Of a stretch of DNA of 64,000 nt, positions 25,501 through 33,451 are shown piece after piece. The DNA is from Nitrospirales bacterium. Lineage in GTDB: Bacteria > Nitrospirota > Nitrospiria > Nitrospirales > UBA8639. Within the stretch, counting starts at the first letter, position 1. Each line of letters starts with the position of its first letter. The notes under the pieces are model-generated. The model did not search any database and was not told where the DNA came from. It was given only the letters and a program-made list of their open reading frames with translations. The translations under genes were made by a program, and so were the position numbers. The DNA is taken from contig JAJEJG010000013.1 in NCBI GenBank assembly GCA_022828225.1, positions 310,001-374,000 on the forward strand, written 5' to 3'.

Positions 25501-25960
25501 TATCCTGCTGGCCGATGAGATAGGGAACCTCCCCGCTCAAACACCCGGATAAGGCAATGAGGCCCTCATGGTGTTCCTGAAGGAGTTCCTTATCCATTCG
25601 GGGTTTGTAATAAAACCCTTCGAGATAGGCCTTGCTCGAGAGTTTGATGAGGTTATGGTAGCCCTTGAGATTGGTGGCCAGGAGAATCAGATGATAATAG
25701 TCGTTGTGGGCCAGCAGGCCCTCGCGTTGTCGCCGGCTGCCGGGCGCGAGATAGGCTTCGCATCCGATGATGGGCTTCACCCCGTGGGCAGTGGCCTTTT
25801 CGTAGAAGTCGATGGCGCCGAAGAGGTTGCCGTGGTCCGTGACGGCGAGCGCGGGCTGTTGAAAGTCCCGGACCTGCTTGAGAAGCGGGTTCAGTTGATT
25901 CGCGCCGTCCAGCAGGCTGTATTGGGTGTGGAGGTGCAGGTGAACGAATTGAGAAGACAA
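22508..25960 (-). CDS. dnaE: DNA polymerase III alpha subunit
   Basis: This replicative polymerase has 1150 residues from a TTG at 25960. The PHP domain opens with QFVHLHLHTQYSLLDG. The catalytic aspartates lie in PDIDMDF with GPGRGSAAGSLIAYAL just before. Later come VMVYQEQVM, the finger/thumb region GYGFNKSHSAAYALV, a helix-hairpin-helix, and an OB fold (IKICGVIGSIKVTTTKKGN). The frame is open to an ATG at 26011, but those 17 codons pass through a GTAG REP, and family N-termini begin a few residues before FVHLH. The length matches E. coli DnaE. Confidence 0.95.
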   Translation of the reverse strand: MSSQFVHLHLHTQYSLLDGANQLNPLLKQVRDFQQPALAVTDHGNLFGAIDFYEKATAHGVKPIIGCEAYLAPGSRRQREGLLAHNDYYHLILLATNLKGYHNLIKLSSKAYLEGFYYKPRMDKELLQEHHEGLIALSGCLSGEVPYLIGQQDMEKAAQTAGEYREIFGKDHYYLEVQANGLDHQLIANRGLVEIHKKLGIPLAGTNDCHYLKKEDARPHEIMLCLQTGKTLSDTNRMKFDTDQLYVKSTAEMVREFSELPEAVLNTCRIAEQCGLDLSNNTISLPHYQVPEGFTHETYLETLAKEGLAERLKARPSSLPTEAYQLRLQEELAVLTQMGYAGYFLVVWDIIKFARSRGIPVGPGRGSAAGSLIAYALSITDLDPLTYNLLFERFLNPERVSMPDIDMDFCMDRRGEVINYVIEKYGEDHVCQIITFGTLGAKAAIRDVGRVMDIPYAEVDRVAKLVPAQLNITLKDALTQEPRLQELVDGDGRMKELMETAQALEGLARHASTHAAGVVISQKPLIEHVPLYKTANNEVVTQYSMTDIEKVGLVKFDFLGLKTLTMIHHAVTMVNQARGEHLDIERLPLNDAETYALLASGKTSGIFQLESSGMRNLLVRIKPEGFEDLIAILALYRPGPLESGMVDDFIKRKRDPLKIAYDPPAVEPILKETYGVMVYQEQVMAIANLMAGFSLGQADLLRRAMGKKKPEEMAKQKELFLEGAKAKGFTEKKAEKIFDQMAYFAGYGFNKSHSAAYALVTFQTAYLKAHHPTEFMAALLTSEMGNTDKMVGYFTECRERGITILPPDVNESQKNFTVVEGGIRFGLAAIKNVGGSAIESIIASREAEEPFASFFDFCCRIDLHKVNKRVIEGLIKVGAFDSMGAKRAQLTAIMERTLDEANAIQKERALGQTSLFGTGDADDSNPDGLTRPLPAIDEWQQTQILQFERELTGFYITAHPLTQHAEAIRLLSTHTTATLHETHEGREIKICGVIGSIKVTTTKKGNRMAYVQLEDLQGLVEVIVFPELFQNCAEFLNADTVIQAAGTVDHMDTGARLKATKLEPLNDLQARTVKRVVVQLAETPDTWGKLPKLHEVLHRHPGPAPVAFHFHLDSQVHAESAPLPNLGVLPSSNLVYEVEQILGKETVTFH

Positions 25961-25996
25961 GGGGGGACCATCCCTTAGCTGACGACAGGCGGTGCT

Positions 25997-26021
25997 AAAT
26001 CGGGCGAACACCGCCCCTACG
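25997..26021 (-). repeat. GTAG-headed REP hairpin before dnaE
   Basis: The minus strand reads GTAGGGGCGGTGTTCGCCCG, the GTAG-plus-hairpin pattern. It lies about 40 bases upstream of the preferred dnaE start. Confidence 0.55.
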
Positions 26022-26132
26022 TGTCGGAGTCCGGAAAAATTCTAACCCTGGGTCCGGGTGCTGTCAATGAAGATGCCCGTCTCAACCGGGATGCCGGCGG
26101 GGACGGGACCGTGACCGGATTGAACGTGACGG

Positions 26133-26630
26133 TTATTTCCCCAAGCTCAGTTCGTATAACAGCGCTTTCCAGCCTTGCTCTTCCGTAATGAATCCTTTGG
26201 GTTGGACCACTGGGAGCATGCCGGTACCCGGGACCCGGCCGGATTGGCCCATGCTGCCGTTTTTCAGGACCCACATCAGTTCGCCGGGCTTGCGTAATTT
26301 ATGAAACTTCGGATTCGTGAAGTTGCGGGGTTGGATCGGCAGGTTCTTGGCCGCGGCCCCGTCGCCCTTGCCTTCGGGTCCATGGCAACTCACGCACCCT
26401 CCGACCCCCAGGAAGATGGCTTTGCCTTCGGCCAGGATTTCCGGTGTCGCTTCAAACGGTGGTTTGACTTTCTTGGCTTTGGCCAAATCACCGGCCGGAA
26501 CCCGTGGAACCCTGATATCGTATTCTCCGCCGGCTTGGCCGTATCCGGTCGGATTCACGCTCCAAGCCACTCCTGAAAACCCCACACACAATCCCGTAAC
26601 CAATGTGACGCATAACACACTTCTTCTCAC
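26133..26630 (-). CDS. Secreted monohaem c-type cytochrome
   Basis: This protein of 165 residues starts at a GTG with a GAGGAGAG site. A signal peptide (SVLCVTLVTGLCVGFSGVAW) targets it to the periplasm. The haem motif CVSCH is at residues 79-83, and GSMGQSGRVPGTGM supplies candidate methionine axial ligands. The fold fits class I cytochrome c, as found in electron carriers and in fused oxidase subunits. No partner enzyme lies adjacent. The open frame runs upstream to 26723, but the added part has no signal-peptide character. Confidence 0.87.
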   Translation of the reverse strand: MRRSVLCVTLVTGLCVGFSGVAWSVNPTGYGQAGGEYDIRVPRVPAGDLAKAKKVKPPFEATPEILAEGKAIFLGVGGCVSCHGPEGKGDGAAAKNLPIQPRNFTNPKFHKLRKPGELMWVLKNGSMGQSGRVPGTGMLPVVQPKGFITEEQGWKALLYELSLGK

Positions 26631-26870
26631 GGCACTCTCCTCCTCGATGAGTTGATTGAATGATGAAGACTCCCGAGTCAAACGGATGCACTCTACCATC
26701 GCCGAAGAATCCCGGGCAATCACGCTGCGGGTTTGTGCGTTTCGATAGCTTATTGGGAGGCAGGGGCAGGTTTTATGCTAGAATGCGGCGCCATTCATTC
26801 GGGGCGGCACCGGTGCCGTCCCCCACGACCGAAAACATGACTTTGATACGAACATTCCGGAGGCAGTTCC

Positions 26871-27488
26871 ATGCCGTTTGACGAGCGGGCCAAGGCTCGC
26901 TATTTCTCGGGCATGCGTCGCCGGATCGGTGAACTACGAGCCCAATCGGAACGCAGCCTGGATTTCGCCATCGACACGATGATGCTGGAACGGGCCGAAA
27001 GTTACTTCAAGGTTGAAACCGGTTTGACGGAAATCGAGCGGATGGTGACGCTCATCGAAGAGGAATTGGACGAGGTCCGGGAACTGGCCCATGCCCAGCG
27101 TTTGGAAGCCCGCCTCGAATTCATCGAGGATCGCTTTGAAGATTTCGACAGCGAAATCTATCAACGTCCCAAGCGACGCCGGCGCAAGATCAATCTGTTT
27201 AATTTCTTCAAGAAGGCGACGGGAAGTGGTGAGCCCACGGCTTCTCAAGGGGAAATCAATTCCCACCAGGAAGCGTATGAGGCTCTGGGCCTGGAATTCG
27301 GAAGTTCGATGGCCGCGGTGACCCGGGCTTTTCGTCAAAAAGCCAAAACACTCCATCCTGATATCAATAAGGGCGACCGTAGCGCCGAACCCGAACTGCG
27401 ACGCATCATCGAGGCGTACCAGTTGCTGAGGGCGGATTCCAGCATCCCGCGCACCGAAGCCCACGGCACGGAAAACCAGGCGCGGTGA
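26871..27488 (+). CDS. J-domain protein with an N-terminal helical region
   Basis: This encodes 205 residues. Residues 25-90 are helical and highly charged (ERMVTLIEEELDEVRELAHAQRLEARLEF), and a KRRRRK cluster follows near 100. The C-terminal J domain (about 130-190) has AYEALGLEFGSSMAAVTRAF, the HPD tripeptide near 161 and RIIEAYQLL, so it should stimulate an Hsp70. No zinc or G/F region is present, and no dnaK is nearby. The client is unknown. Confidence 0.85.
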   Translation: MPFDERAKARYFSGMRRRIGELRAQSERSLDFAIDTMMLERAESYFKVETGLTEIERMVTLIEEELDEVRELAHAQRLEARLEFIEDRFEDFDSEIYQRPKRRRRKINLFNFFKKATGSGEPTASQGEINSHQEAYEALGLEFGSSMAAVTRAFRQKAKTLHPDINKGDRSAEPELRRIIEAYQLLRADSSIPRTEAHGTENQAR

Positions 27489-27510
27489 GGCCTGTAAAGA
27501 TTCATTAATA

Positions 27511-27609
27511 CCTCTACCTCCCCTTGCCCCTCCTTCCCACGGTGGGGAACTAGTAAATAATGCTCGTATTTTACCTCCCCTTTGTAAGGGGAGTTCTGGT
27601 GGGGTAGAG
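27511..27609. repeat. REPIN-like pair, one arm decayed
   Basis: The left arm CTCTACCTCCCC-TTGCCCCTCC has lost its usual loop (CCCACGGTGGGG instead). The right arm (27572-27609) is CCTCCCCTTTGTAAGGGGAG with GGTGGGGTAGAG. Bases 27664-27688 beyond it hold GACGCTACGCTAATCCG and TATATGGTC, which also occur at the right edge of the insertion sequence near 34736. No gene is seen in 27489-27691. Confidence 0.6.
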
Positions 27610-27691
27610 CCAATCTGCCTGGAGCACGGGGTTGCGCCATCCTAGCCATAGGGCCGTCTGATGACGCTACGCTAATCCGTATATGGTCGAC

Positions 27692-28051
27692 TTACGACCC
27701 GTCCCAGAGTTGCTTGACCGTATCCGCGGGGCGGGCGAGGATGACGGTCTGGCCCTGCTCGACCAAGGGGCGTTGGAGCAGGTCGGGATCAGCAACTATC
27801 AATTCGATCAATTCCTCTTCGGACTTGTCGGCTTTGGCAAGGCCCAATGCTTTATATTTCTCTTCTTTCGTGCGCAGCACGTCACGGGCCTTGAGCTTGC
27901 CCTTCTTCAGGAGTTCCTTGAGTCTGGTTTTCGACAATGGCGTTTCGTAGTAATTGACGGCCGTAAACGCGCGCCCGCTTTCCTGAACGAGCTTCAGGAC
28001 TTGCCGGCACGTCGAACACGTCGGTTTCTGGTAGATGGTGATGGGTGCCAT
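27692..28051 (-). CDS. ArsC/Spx-family thioredoxin-fold protein
   Basis: This protein of 119 residues begins MAPITIYQKPTCSTCRQVLK, with a CxxC (residues 12-15) at the ArsC active-site position. It continues with the family blocks YYETPLSKTRLKELLKK and PDLLQRPLVEQG. True arsenate reductases of this class have a single cysteine followed later by three arginines; the CxxC form is more like Spx or related reductases of unknown substrate. It has no arsenic-resistance neighbours. Arsenate reduction is possible but unproven. Confidence 0.85.
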   Translation of the reverse strand: MAPITIYQKPTCSTCRQVLKLVQESGRAFTAVNYYETPLSKTRLKELLKKGKLKARDVLRTKEEKYKALGLAKADKSEEELIELIVADPDLLQRPLVEQGQTVILARPADTVKQLWDGS

Positions 28052-28084
28052 CGTTTCCCCCTTTCAGGAAATGCTCGCGTAATC

Positions 28085-28113
28085 TTGACGGATTTTTTTT
28101 GCGCGTGTTACAA
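28085..28113 (+). promoter_or_regulatory. Probable promoter of the zinc-ribbon protein gene
   Basis: TTGACG (28085-28090), a 17-base spacer with an eight-T run, and TTACAA (28108-28113). The next gene starts about 50 bases downstream. Confidence 0.45.
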
Positions 28114-28171
28114 ATCGGGACGGTTTTTCCCTTAAGGAACCTCAACCTTTTTGTACGAAACTCCCGCGATT

Positions 28172-28540
28172 ATGGCAACTCCAGAGGCTTCGGACGCGAC
28201 CCAATTTGAGGTAGCGATGGATTCCCATCGCACCTTGAAGGATCTTCGTGCACGGCAACCCGGGCAGCCGGTTTGCGTCGTGGGGTCCGGTGACGACCGG
28301 AAAGGGAAAGAAGCCGTCTTTCAACATTTCAACGTGCGCTTGGCCGTCGTGAAGTTCCCGGATGGCAAGACCCTGGGCTATGACCCGCTGGACCTGTTGC
28401 TGCCGTGCGAGATTCACGAGGATGGAGAAGCGTTTTTTGAAATTCGCATCTGTGCGACGTGCAACCAGATTTATCCGTTGACGTCCGATGAGTTCAGGGC
28501 CGAGCAGGAACGGACCGAATGCCCCGAATGCCAGCCGTGA
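28172..28540 (+). CDS. Small protein with a C-terminal zinc ribbon, unknown function
   Basis: This encodes 122 residues from ATG 28172; a TTG at 28151 would add 7. No named family is recognised. The C-terminus has two CxxC pairs (ICATCNQIYP and ECPECQP), spaced like a zinc ribbon. The middle (QHFNVRLAVVKFPDGKTLGYD) suggests a small beta domain. It is convergent with nadK, their stops 12 bases apart around a GACGC-TTAG-GCGTC hairpin. Confidence 0.65.
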   Translation: MATPEASDATQFEVAMDSHRTLKDLRARQPGQPVCVVGSGDDRKGKEAVFQHFNVRLAVVKFPDGKTLGYDPLDLLLPCEIHEDGEAFFEIRICATCNQIYPLTSDEFRAEQERTECPECQP

Positions 28541-28551
28541 TCGTCTGACGC

Positions 28552-29403
28552 TTAGGCGTCCCCCCATTTGAGCTTGTTCCTTAAAACGTCATAGTACGTC
28601 CGGTCGGGAAACCGGATGAGGCGCGTCCGGTGGGGTGAGGCGCTGATCGTGAGCGTGTCTTCATGCTCCATGTGAATCCCGATTTGCCCGTCGATCGTCA
28701 CGGTGCCCCCCTCGGTGCTGGTCAATTGAATCTCCAGTAAGAGTTGGCTCGGGACAAGGATGGGACGGTGGGTCAAGGTATGGGGACTGATGGGCGTCAG
28801 CACCAGGGTTTCGAGACTGGGTTCGAGGATCGGGCCGCCGGCGGACATGGAGTAGGCGGTGGACCCGGTCGGCGAGGCAATGATCACACCGTCCCCTCGC
28901 AGCTTCGTCACGAACTGTTTGTCGACCTGAATGCTCGTGGTGATCATGCGTCCTGACGTCCCTTTGCTGATGACCGCGTCGTTCAGCGCCGTTCGTTCTT
29001 CCTGTTCTCCGGTTGTGTGACGGATGTGGACCTGGAGGCGCAGTCGGTGATCCAGGTAAAATTCCTGCGCGAAGATTTTTTCCAGGGAATCGTACATCGT
29101 GTCTATCGTGCTTTCCGTCAGAAACCCCAAGCCGCCCAAATTGACCCCCAGGATGGGGACGGATCGTTCTTCGACGAGCCGGGCCGCCCGCAACATCGTG
29201 CCGTCTCCGCCGAGGACGAGTACGAGATCGGCTTCGGCGGCGATCTGCTGATCAATCGGTTGCGGGCCTTCGTGGTAATGATCCCCGGAAGACGAGCCGA
29301 CCAGGGCGGTTTTTTGTTTCCGTCCGAGCCAGTCGACCAGTTCCTCGAGGATGGAGCGAATCTCGGGGAGTTGAGGCTTGGTCAGGATGCCGATGACAGT
29401 CAC
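28552..29403 (-). CDS. nadK: NAD kinase
   Basis: This encodes 283 residues from a GTG at 29403; the frame is open to 29472, but family N-termini begin close to VIGILTKP. It phosphorylates NAD to NADP using ATP or polyphosphate. Visible motifs are GGDGTM (residues 65-70), GVNLGGLGFLTE, the NDAV element and SPTGSTAYSMSAGGPI. DGQIGI near the end is the usual late strand. It stands alone, divergent from clpC. Confidence 0.94.
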   Translation of the reverse strand: MTVIGILTKPQLPEIRSILEELVDWLGRKQKTALVGSSSGDHYHEGPQPIDQQIAAEADLVLVLGGDGTMLRAARLVEERSVPILGVNLGGLGFLTESTIDTMYDSLEKIFAQEFYLDHRLRLQVHIRHTTGEQEERTALNDAVISKGTSGRMITTSIQVDKQFVTKLRGDGVIIASPTGSTAYSMSAGGPILEPSLETLVLTPISPHTLTHRPILVPSQLLLEIQLTSTEGGTVTIDGQIGIHMEHEDTLTISASPHRTRLIRFPDRTYYDVLRNKLKWGDA

Positions 29404-29611
29404 AAGCGACTCATGTGTTGATGAAAAAATGGGGCAGTGAAGGGGAACGGTAACGTCGAGGCGTGCCTGCACCGCTATAAAGTGCCGGACCTAAAATTGT
29501 ATCGTTCGCCACGCTCCGGAGTCAATGAAGAAATGCCGCGAACGTTTCTTCCTCTTGACGGCAACGTTGGAATGTGAAACCTTACTCATCGTTACCAGCC
29601 GCGGGCTTGCC

Positions 29612-29641
29612 TTGACAGTTTTCAGAACGGATGGATAGACT
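29612..29641 (+). promoter_or_regulatory. Probable promoter of clpC
   Basis: TTGACA (29612-29617) and TAGACT (29636-29641) with an 18-base spacer. Transcription would start about 50 bases before the palindrome at 29680. Confidence 0.5.
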
Positions 29642-29679
29642 GACCAGCGTGTGACGGTGGGATTGAGTTGACCCGAAGA

Positions 29680-29695
29680 GGGTAAACGTTTACCC
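29680..29695 (+). promoter_or_regulatory. Perfect 16-bp palindrome in the clpC leader
   Basis: GGGTAAACGTTTACCC is a perfect inverted repeat directly before the AAAGGAGGG ribosome site of clpC. It could be a repressor operator or a leader hairpin that hides the ribosome site. Heat-shock regulators such as CtsR and HrcA use other consensus sites, so the binder is unknown. Confidence 0.55.
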
Positions 29696-29709
29696 CAAAG
29701 GAGGGATAA

Positions 29710-32139
29710 ATGTTCGAGCGATTCACGGACAGAGGTCGCAAGATTATTATTCTGGCCCGCGAAGAGGCTGAACGCCATCAGAACGATTATCTCGGCACGG
29801 AGCATTTGGTGTTGGCCATTCTCCGTGAATCCGATGGCATAGCCCTCATGATCATCAAGAAGATGGGGCTGTCTCCGGAACAGATTCGTCTGGAAGTGGA
29901 ACGCAGTTTGCCCAGTGGCGGGACGACCGTCACCTTCGGGGAAATTCCCTTCAGTCCACGCGTCAAAAAAGTCATCGAATACGGCGTTGAAGAAGCCAGA
30001 CTGCTGGGACACAACCACATCGGGAGCGAACACCTCCTGTTGGGCCTGTTGCGGGAAGAAGAAGGGATCGGCGGGAAGGTGCTTCGGAGCCTGGGCGGCA
30101 ACCTGCTGACGGCGCGGCAATTGACCGTGACCTTCCTGCGGAAATCGGGAACCCGGGAACGGGACAAGAAGAGCAGTACGCCCGCGCTCGATGAATTCGG
30201 CAGGGACCTCACGCAACTGGCGCAGGACTCCATGCTGGATCCCGTCATCGGCCGCGGCGATGAAATCGAACGGGTGTTGCAGATCCTGAGTCGCCGTTCC
30301 AAGAACAACCCGGCTCTCATCGGCGAATCCGGCGTTGGAAAAACTGCGATCGTCGAAGGGTTGGCCCAACGCATCGTCTCGATGGACGTGCCAGACAATC
30401 TCCTGAACCGGCGCGTGATCGCCCTGGACCTGGGGTCCCTGGTCGCCGGTACGAAGTATCGGGGGCAGTTTGAGGAACGCCTGAAGGTGGTCATGAAGGA
30501 AATCGTGCAGGCCGGCAACGTGATCCTGTTCATCGATGAGTTGCATACCCTGGTGGGCGCGGGCGCGGCCGAAGGATCGATCGATGCTGCGAATATGCTC
30601 AAGCCGGCGTTGTCCCGAGGCGAAATTCACTGCATCGGGGCCACCACCATGGATGAATACCGCAAACATATCGAGAAAGACGGCGCCCTCAAACGTCGGT
30701 TCCAGCCCATATACGTGAATCCGCCGTCCGTGGAAGAAACGATCAAGATCATTCAGGGCTTGCGTGATCGCTATGAAGAGCACCACGGCGTGGAAATTTC
30801 TGATGACGCGGTAGTGGAAGCCGTGAAACTGACCGATCGCTATATCACGGATCGATTTTTGCCAGACAAGGCGATCGATTTGATCGACGAGACGGGGTCC
30901 CGGGCCAAATTGCAATCCTATTCACTGCCCCCCGAGTTGAAATCGTTGGAACAGGAACTCAAACGCGTGGCGCACGAAAAGGAAGTCGCCATCGGGCTGC
31001 AAAGTTTTGAAGAGGCCGTGAAGTATCGGGAAGAAGAAGAACGGCTGCGGAAACTGCTGGAGGATGCCAAGCGTGATTGGAAGAAGAACCAGGAGCAGCA
31101 AAAACCGGTGATCGGGGCCGAGGAAGTCAGTTTTGTCGTCTCCAAAATCACGGGCATTCCGCTCTTCAAACTCGAAGAGGAAGAGTCGGAAAAACTGCTG
31201 CACATGGAAGACTTTCTCCACAAGCGTATCGTGGGTCAGGAAGAAGCCATTTCCGCGGTTTGTCGCGCCATTCGCCGGTCACGGGCCGGCCTCAAGGAGG
31301 CGCGCAAGCCGATCGGGTCCTTTATCTTTCTGGGACCGACGGGCGTCGGCAAGACCGAGTTGGCCCGGGCCTTGGCGGAATTCTTGTTCAATACCGAGGA
31401 TGCCCTGATTCGAATCGATATGTCGGAGTACCAGGAGAAATTTACGAGTTCCCGGTTGTTCGGCGCCCCTCCGGGGTACGTGGGCTATGAAGAAGGCGGG
31501 CAGTTGACCGAAAAGGTGCGGCGGCGCCCGTATTCGGTGGTGTTGTTCGATGAGATCGAAAAGGCTCATCCGGATATCTTCAACGTGCTCTTGCAGGTCC
31601 TGGACGACGGGTTGCTTACGGACAGCCTGGGGCGGAAGGTCGATTTCAAGAACGCGATTCTGGTGATGACGTCCAACCTGGGCACGAAGCTCATTCAGAA
31701 GGGCGTGTCTCTCGGCTTCCAAAAAGTCGAAGAGTCGGAAACCCGAAAGCGCATGAAGAACGATATTCTGGATGAATTGAAGCGGAATTTCAGTCCGGAA
31801 TTTCTGAATCGGATCGATGAATTCGTGGTCTTCCATCCGTTGGAAAAAGAGCATCTGCTGAACATCGTCGATATCCTGATCCGCGAATTGAACGAACGGT
31901 TGGCGGAGCGCGAGGTCCAATTGGAGATGGGCGACGACGTGAAGCAGTGGCTGATTGCGCAGGGCTATCAACCGCAGTATGGAGCGAGGCCCATGCGGCG
32001 CACCATCCAGAAGCTTTTGGGTGACCCCTTGTCGGATGAACTCATTCGAGGGCGATTCAAGGACGTCAAGAAAATCAAAGTGGTGCTTCGTGACGACGCT
32101 CCCGTGTTTGTTGAAGAGGAGGCGATGGCGGGCGTCTGA
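29710..32139 (+). CDS. clpC: ClpC-type AAA+ protease ATPase
   Basis: This unfoldase of 809 residues feeds proteins to the ClpP protease. An N-terminal Clp repeat domain ([20 protein letters not shown]) spans residues 1-145. AAA-1 has Walker A GESGVGKT (205-212), and AAA-2 has GPTGVGKT near 541. A UVR-like helical insert ([18 protein letters not shown]) between them is the mark of ClpC rather than ClpA or ClpB. In AAA-2, SMSEYQEKF is replaced by DMSEYQEKF, with the [13 protein letters not shown] pore loop following. The gene has its own promoter and a strong terminator. Confidence 0.95.
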   Translation: MFERFTDRGRKIIILAREEAERHQNDYLGTEHLVLAILRESDGIALMIIKKMGLSPEQIRLEVERSLPSGGTTVTFGEIPFSPRVKKVIEYGVEEARLLGHNHIGSEHLLLGLLREEEGIGGKVLRSLGGNLLTARQLTVTFLRKSGTRERDKKSSTPALDEFGRDLTQLAQDSMLDPVIGRGDEIERVLQILSRRSKNNPALIGESGVGKTAIVEGLAQRIVSMDVPDNLLNRRVIALDLGSLVAGTKYRGQFEERLKVVMKEIVQAGNVILFIDELHTLVGAGAAEGSIDAANMLKPALSRGEIHCIGATTMDEYRKHIEKDGALKRRFQPIYVNPPSVEETIKIIQGLRDRYEEHHGVEISDDAVVEAVKLTDRYITDRFLPDKAIDLIDETGSRAKLQSYSLPPELKSLEQELKRVAHEKEVAIGLQSFEEAVKYREEEERLRKLLEDAKRDWKKNQEQQKPVIGAEEVSFVVSKITGIPLFKLEEEESEKLLHMEDFLHKRIVGQEEAISAVCRAIRRSRAGLKEARKPIGSFIFLGPTGVGKTELARALAEFLFNTEDALIRIDMSEYQEKFTSSRLFGAPPGYVGYEEGGQLTEKVRRRPYSVVLFDEIEKAHPDIFNVLLQVLDDGLLTDSLGRKVDFKNAILVMTSNLGTKLIQKGVSLGFQKVEESETRKRMKNDILDELKRNFSPEFLNRIDEFVVFHPLEKEHLLNIVDILIRELNERLAEREVQLEMGDDVKQWLIAQGYQPQYGARPMRRTIQKLLGDPLSDELIRGRFKDVKKIKVVLRDDAPVFVEEEAMAGV

Positions 32140-32207
32140 ACCTTGGGCGCTGCCTCGGTTAGCGTAAAACGATAAATCTTCACGGATTGCTTCTCTTCCC
32201 TTGATAG

Positions 32208-32248
32208 ACGACTCTCGTTACCCTGCGTGGCGAGAGTCGTTGTTTTTT
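32208..32248 (+). terminator. Rho-independent terminator after clpC
   Basis: ACGACTCTCG (32208-32217) pairs perfectly over 10 bp with CGAGAGTCGT (32231-32240), followed by TGTTTTTTAT. It ends 20 bases before the start of tsaD. Confidence 0.88.
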
Positions 32249-32268
32249 ATGACGACTGTTCTCCCGTG

Positions 32269-33363
32269 ATGCCTCGAAACGGCCAAACTCCCACAAGCGC
32301 GCCTGCCCGCGTACCGACCCCCAGTCTCCTGGGAATCGAAACGTCGTGCGATGAAACAGCCGCCGCGGTGTTCTCGCTGCAAGGGCGTCTGTTGTCGAAT
32401 CTCGTGGCGTCCCAACACGAGGTGCACGGCCGTTTCGGCGGAGTGGTGCCGGAGTTGGCATCGCGTAAGCACGTGGAAAGGATCGAAGAGATCACGCAGG
32501 CCGCTCTGAACCAGGCGGATGTCCGTTGGTCAGATATTCGGGCGATTGCGGTCACCCAAGGGCCGGGGCTTGCCGGTGCGCTGGTCGTGGGGGTGAGTTT
32601 CGGCAAGGCCCTGGCCTATGCCTTGGGCGTGCCCTGCATCGGCGTGCATCATCTGGAAGGGCACATTGCCTCCGCGTGGTTGGAATATCCAGATTTTACG
32701 ACTCCCTGCATCGTACTCGTGGTATCGGGCGGGCACACCCATTTGTATCTCGTTCCTCAACGCGGTGAGTACCGGCTTCTCGGCAAAACCCTTGACGACG
32801 CCGCGGGCGAGGCGTTTGATAAAGGCGCCAAGATGCTGGGACTCTCCTACCCGGGCGGTCCCGCGCTCGATCGGCTGGCCCAAACGGGGGATGCGTCAAT
32901 CGTCCGGTTCCCGCGTCCGTACTTGAACAAGGGCGGGTTCAATTTCAGTTTCAGTGGCCTGAAAACTTCGTTGTTGTATTACTTGAGGGACCGGCGGTCG
33001 CACCAGGCGTCGTCCTCGCCGGCGCACGTCGCCGCTGGCTACCAGGAAGCCATCGTGGACGTGTTGGTGGAAAAATCGTTTCGGGCCGTGCGCCGGCACG
33101 GCGTCGCCGGCTTGGCGGTGGTGGGAGGGGTCAGCGCGAATTCCCGTTTGCGTACGGTTTTACAGGCTCGCGCTGAAAAGGAAGGCATTCGTCTGGCGTT
33201 GCCGCGGATGCATTTTTGTACGGACAATGCCGCGATGGTGGCGGCCGCCGGGTGGTGGGCCTACCAGGAACAGCGGTGGGCTTCGTGGGACCTCGATGCA
33301 CAGCCCGGTTTGGCCATCGAATCCACGACATCGGGAAACGGTTCGGGCGTTGTAGGTCGATGA
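32269..33363 (+). CDS. tsaD: tRNA N6-threonylcarbamoyladenosine transferase subunit TsaD
   Basis: This encodes 364 residues; ATG 32269 lies after the clpC terminator. It transfers the threonylcarbamoyl group to A37 of ANN-decoding tRNAs, with TsaB and TsaE. The core begins LLGIETSCDETAAAV. The metal site is GVHHLEGHIAS (two His, near residues 126-132), and SGGHTHLYLV, PGGPALDRLA, FSFSGLKTS and DNAAMVAAAG follow. About 18 residues before the core and 20 after are longer than usual. The stop overlaps the predicted left edge of the insertion sequence; the conserved C-terminal region is still complete. Confidence 0.95.
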   Translation: MPRNGQTPTSAPARVPTPSLLGIETSCDETAAAVFSLQGRLLSNLVASQHEVHGRFGGVVPELASRKHVERIEEITQAALNQADVRWSDIRAIAVTQGPGLAGALVVGVSFGKALAYALGVPCIGVHHLEGHIASAWLEYPDFTTPCIVLVVSGGHTHLYLVPQRGEYRLLGKTLDDAAGEAFDKGAKMLGLSYPGGPALDRLAQTGDASIVRFPRPYLNKGGFNFSFSGLKTSLLYYLRDRRSHQASSSPAHVAAGYQEAIVDVLVEKSFRAVRRHGVAGLAVVGGVSANSRLRTVLQARAEKEGIRLALPRMHFCTDNAAMVAAAGWWAYQEQRWASWDLDAQPGLAIESTTSGNGSGVVGR

Positions 33364-33451
33364 GATGGTCTCCTCCCTCTTAATGCATCGGCATTCAGTG
33401 TGCCAAGATGGAGAAAGTGAATACAACCATCTAGCGCAAAAGGGGGCGACC

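Noticed and set aside
24419-25552. A 377-residue plus-strand frame
   Set aside because: It is antisense to dnaE, with no motif or ribosome site.
25961-26011. ATG 26011 as the dnaE start
   Set aside because: It adds 17 residues encoded by a GTAG REP hairpin. The family N-terminus begins close to the TTG at 25960.
29491-30915. A 474-residue minus-strand frame
   Set aside because: It is antisense to clpC and shows no family motif.
33300-33363. tsaD truncated by the insertion sequence
   Set aside because: All conserved TsaD motifs are present and the protein is longer than usual, so at most the last residues are altered.
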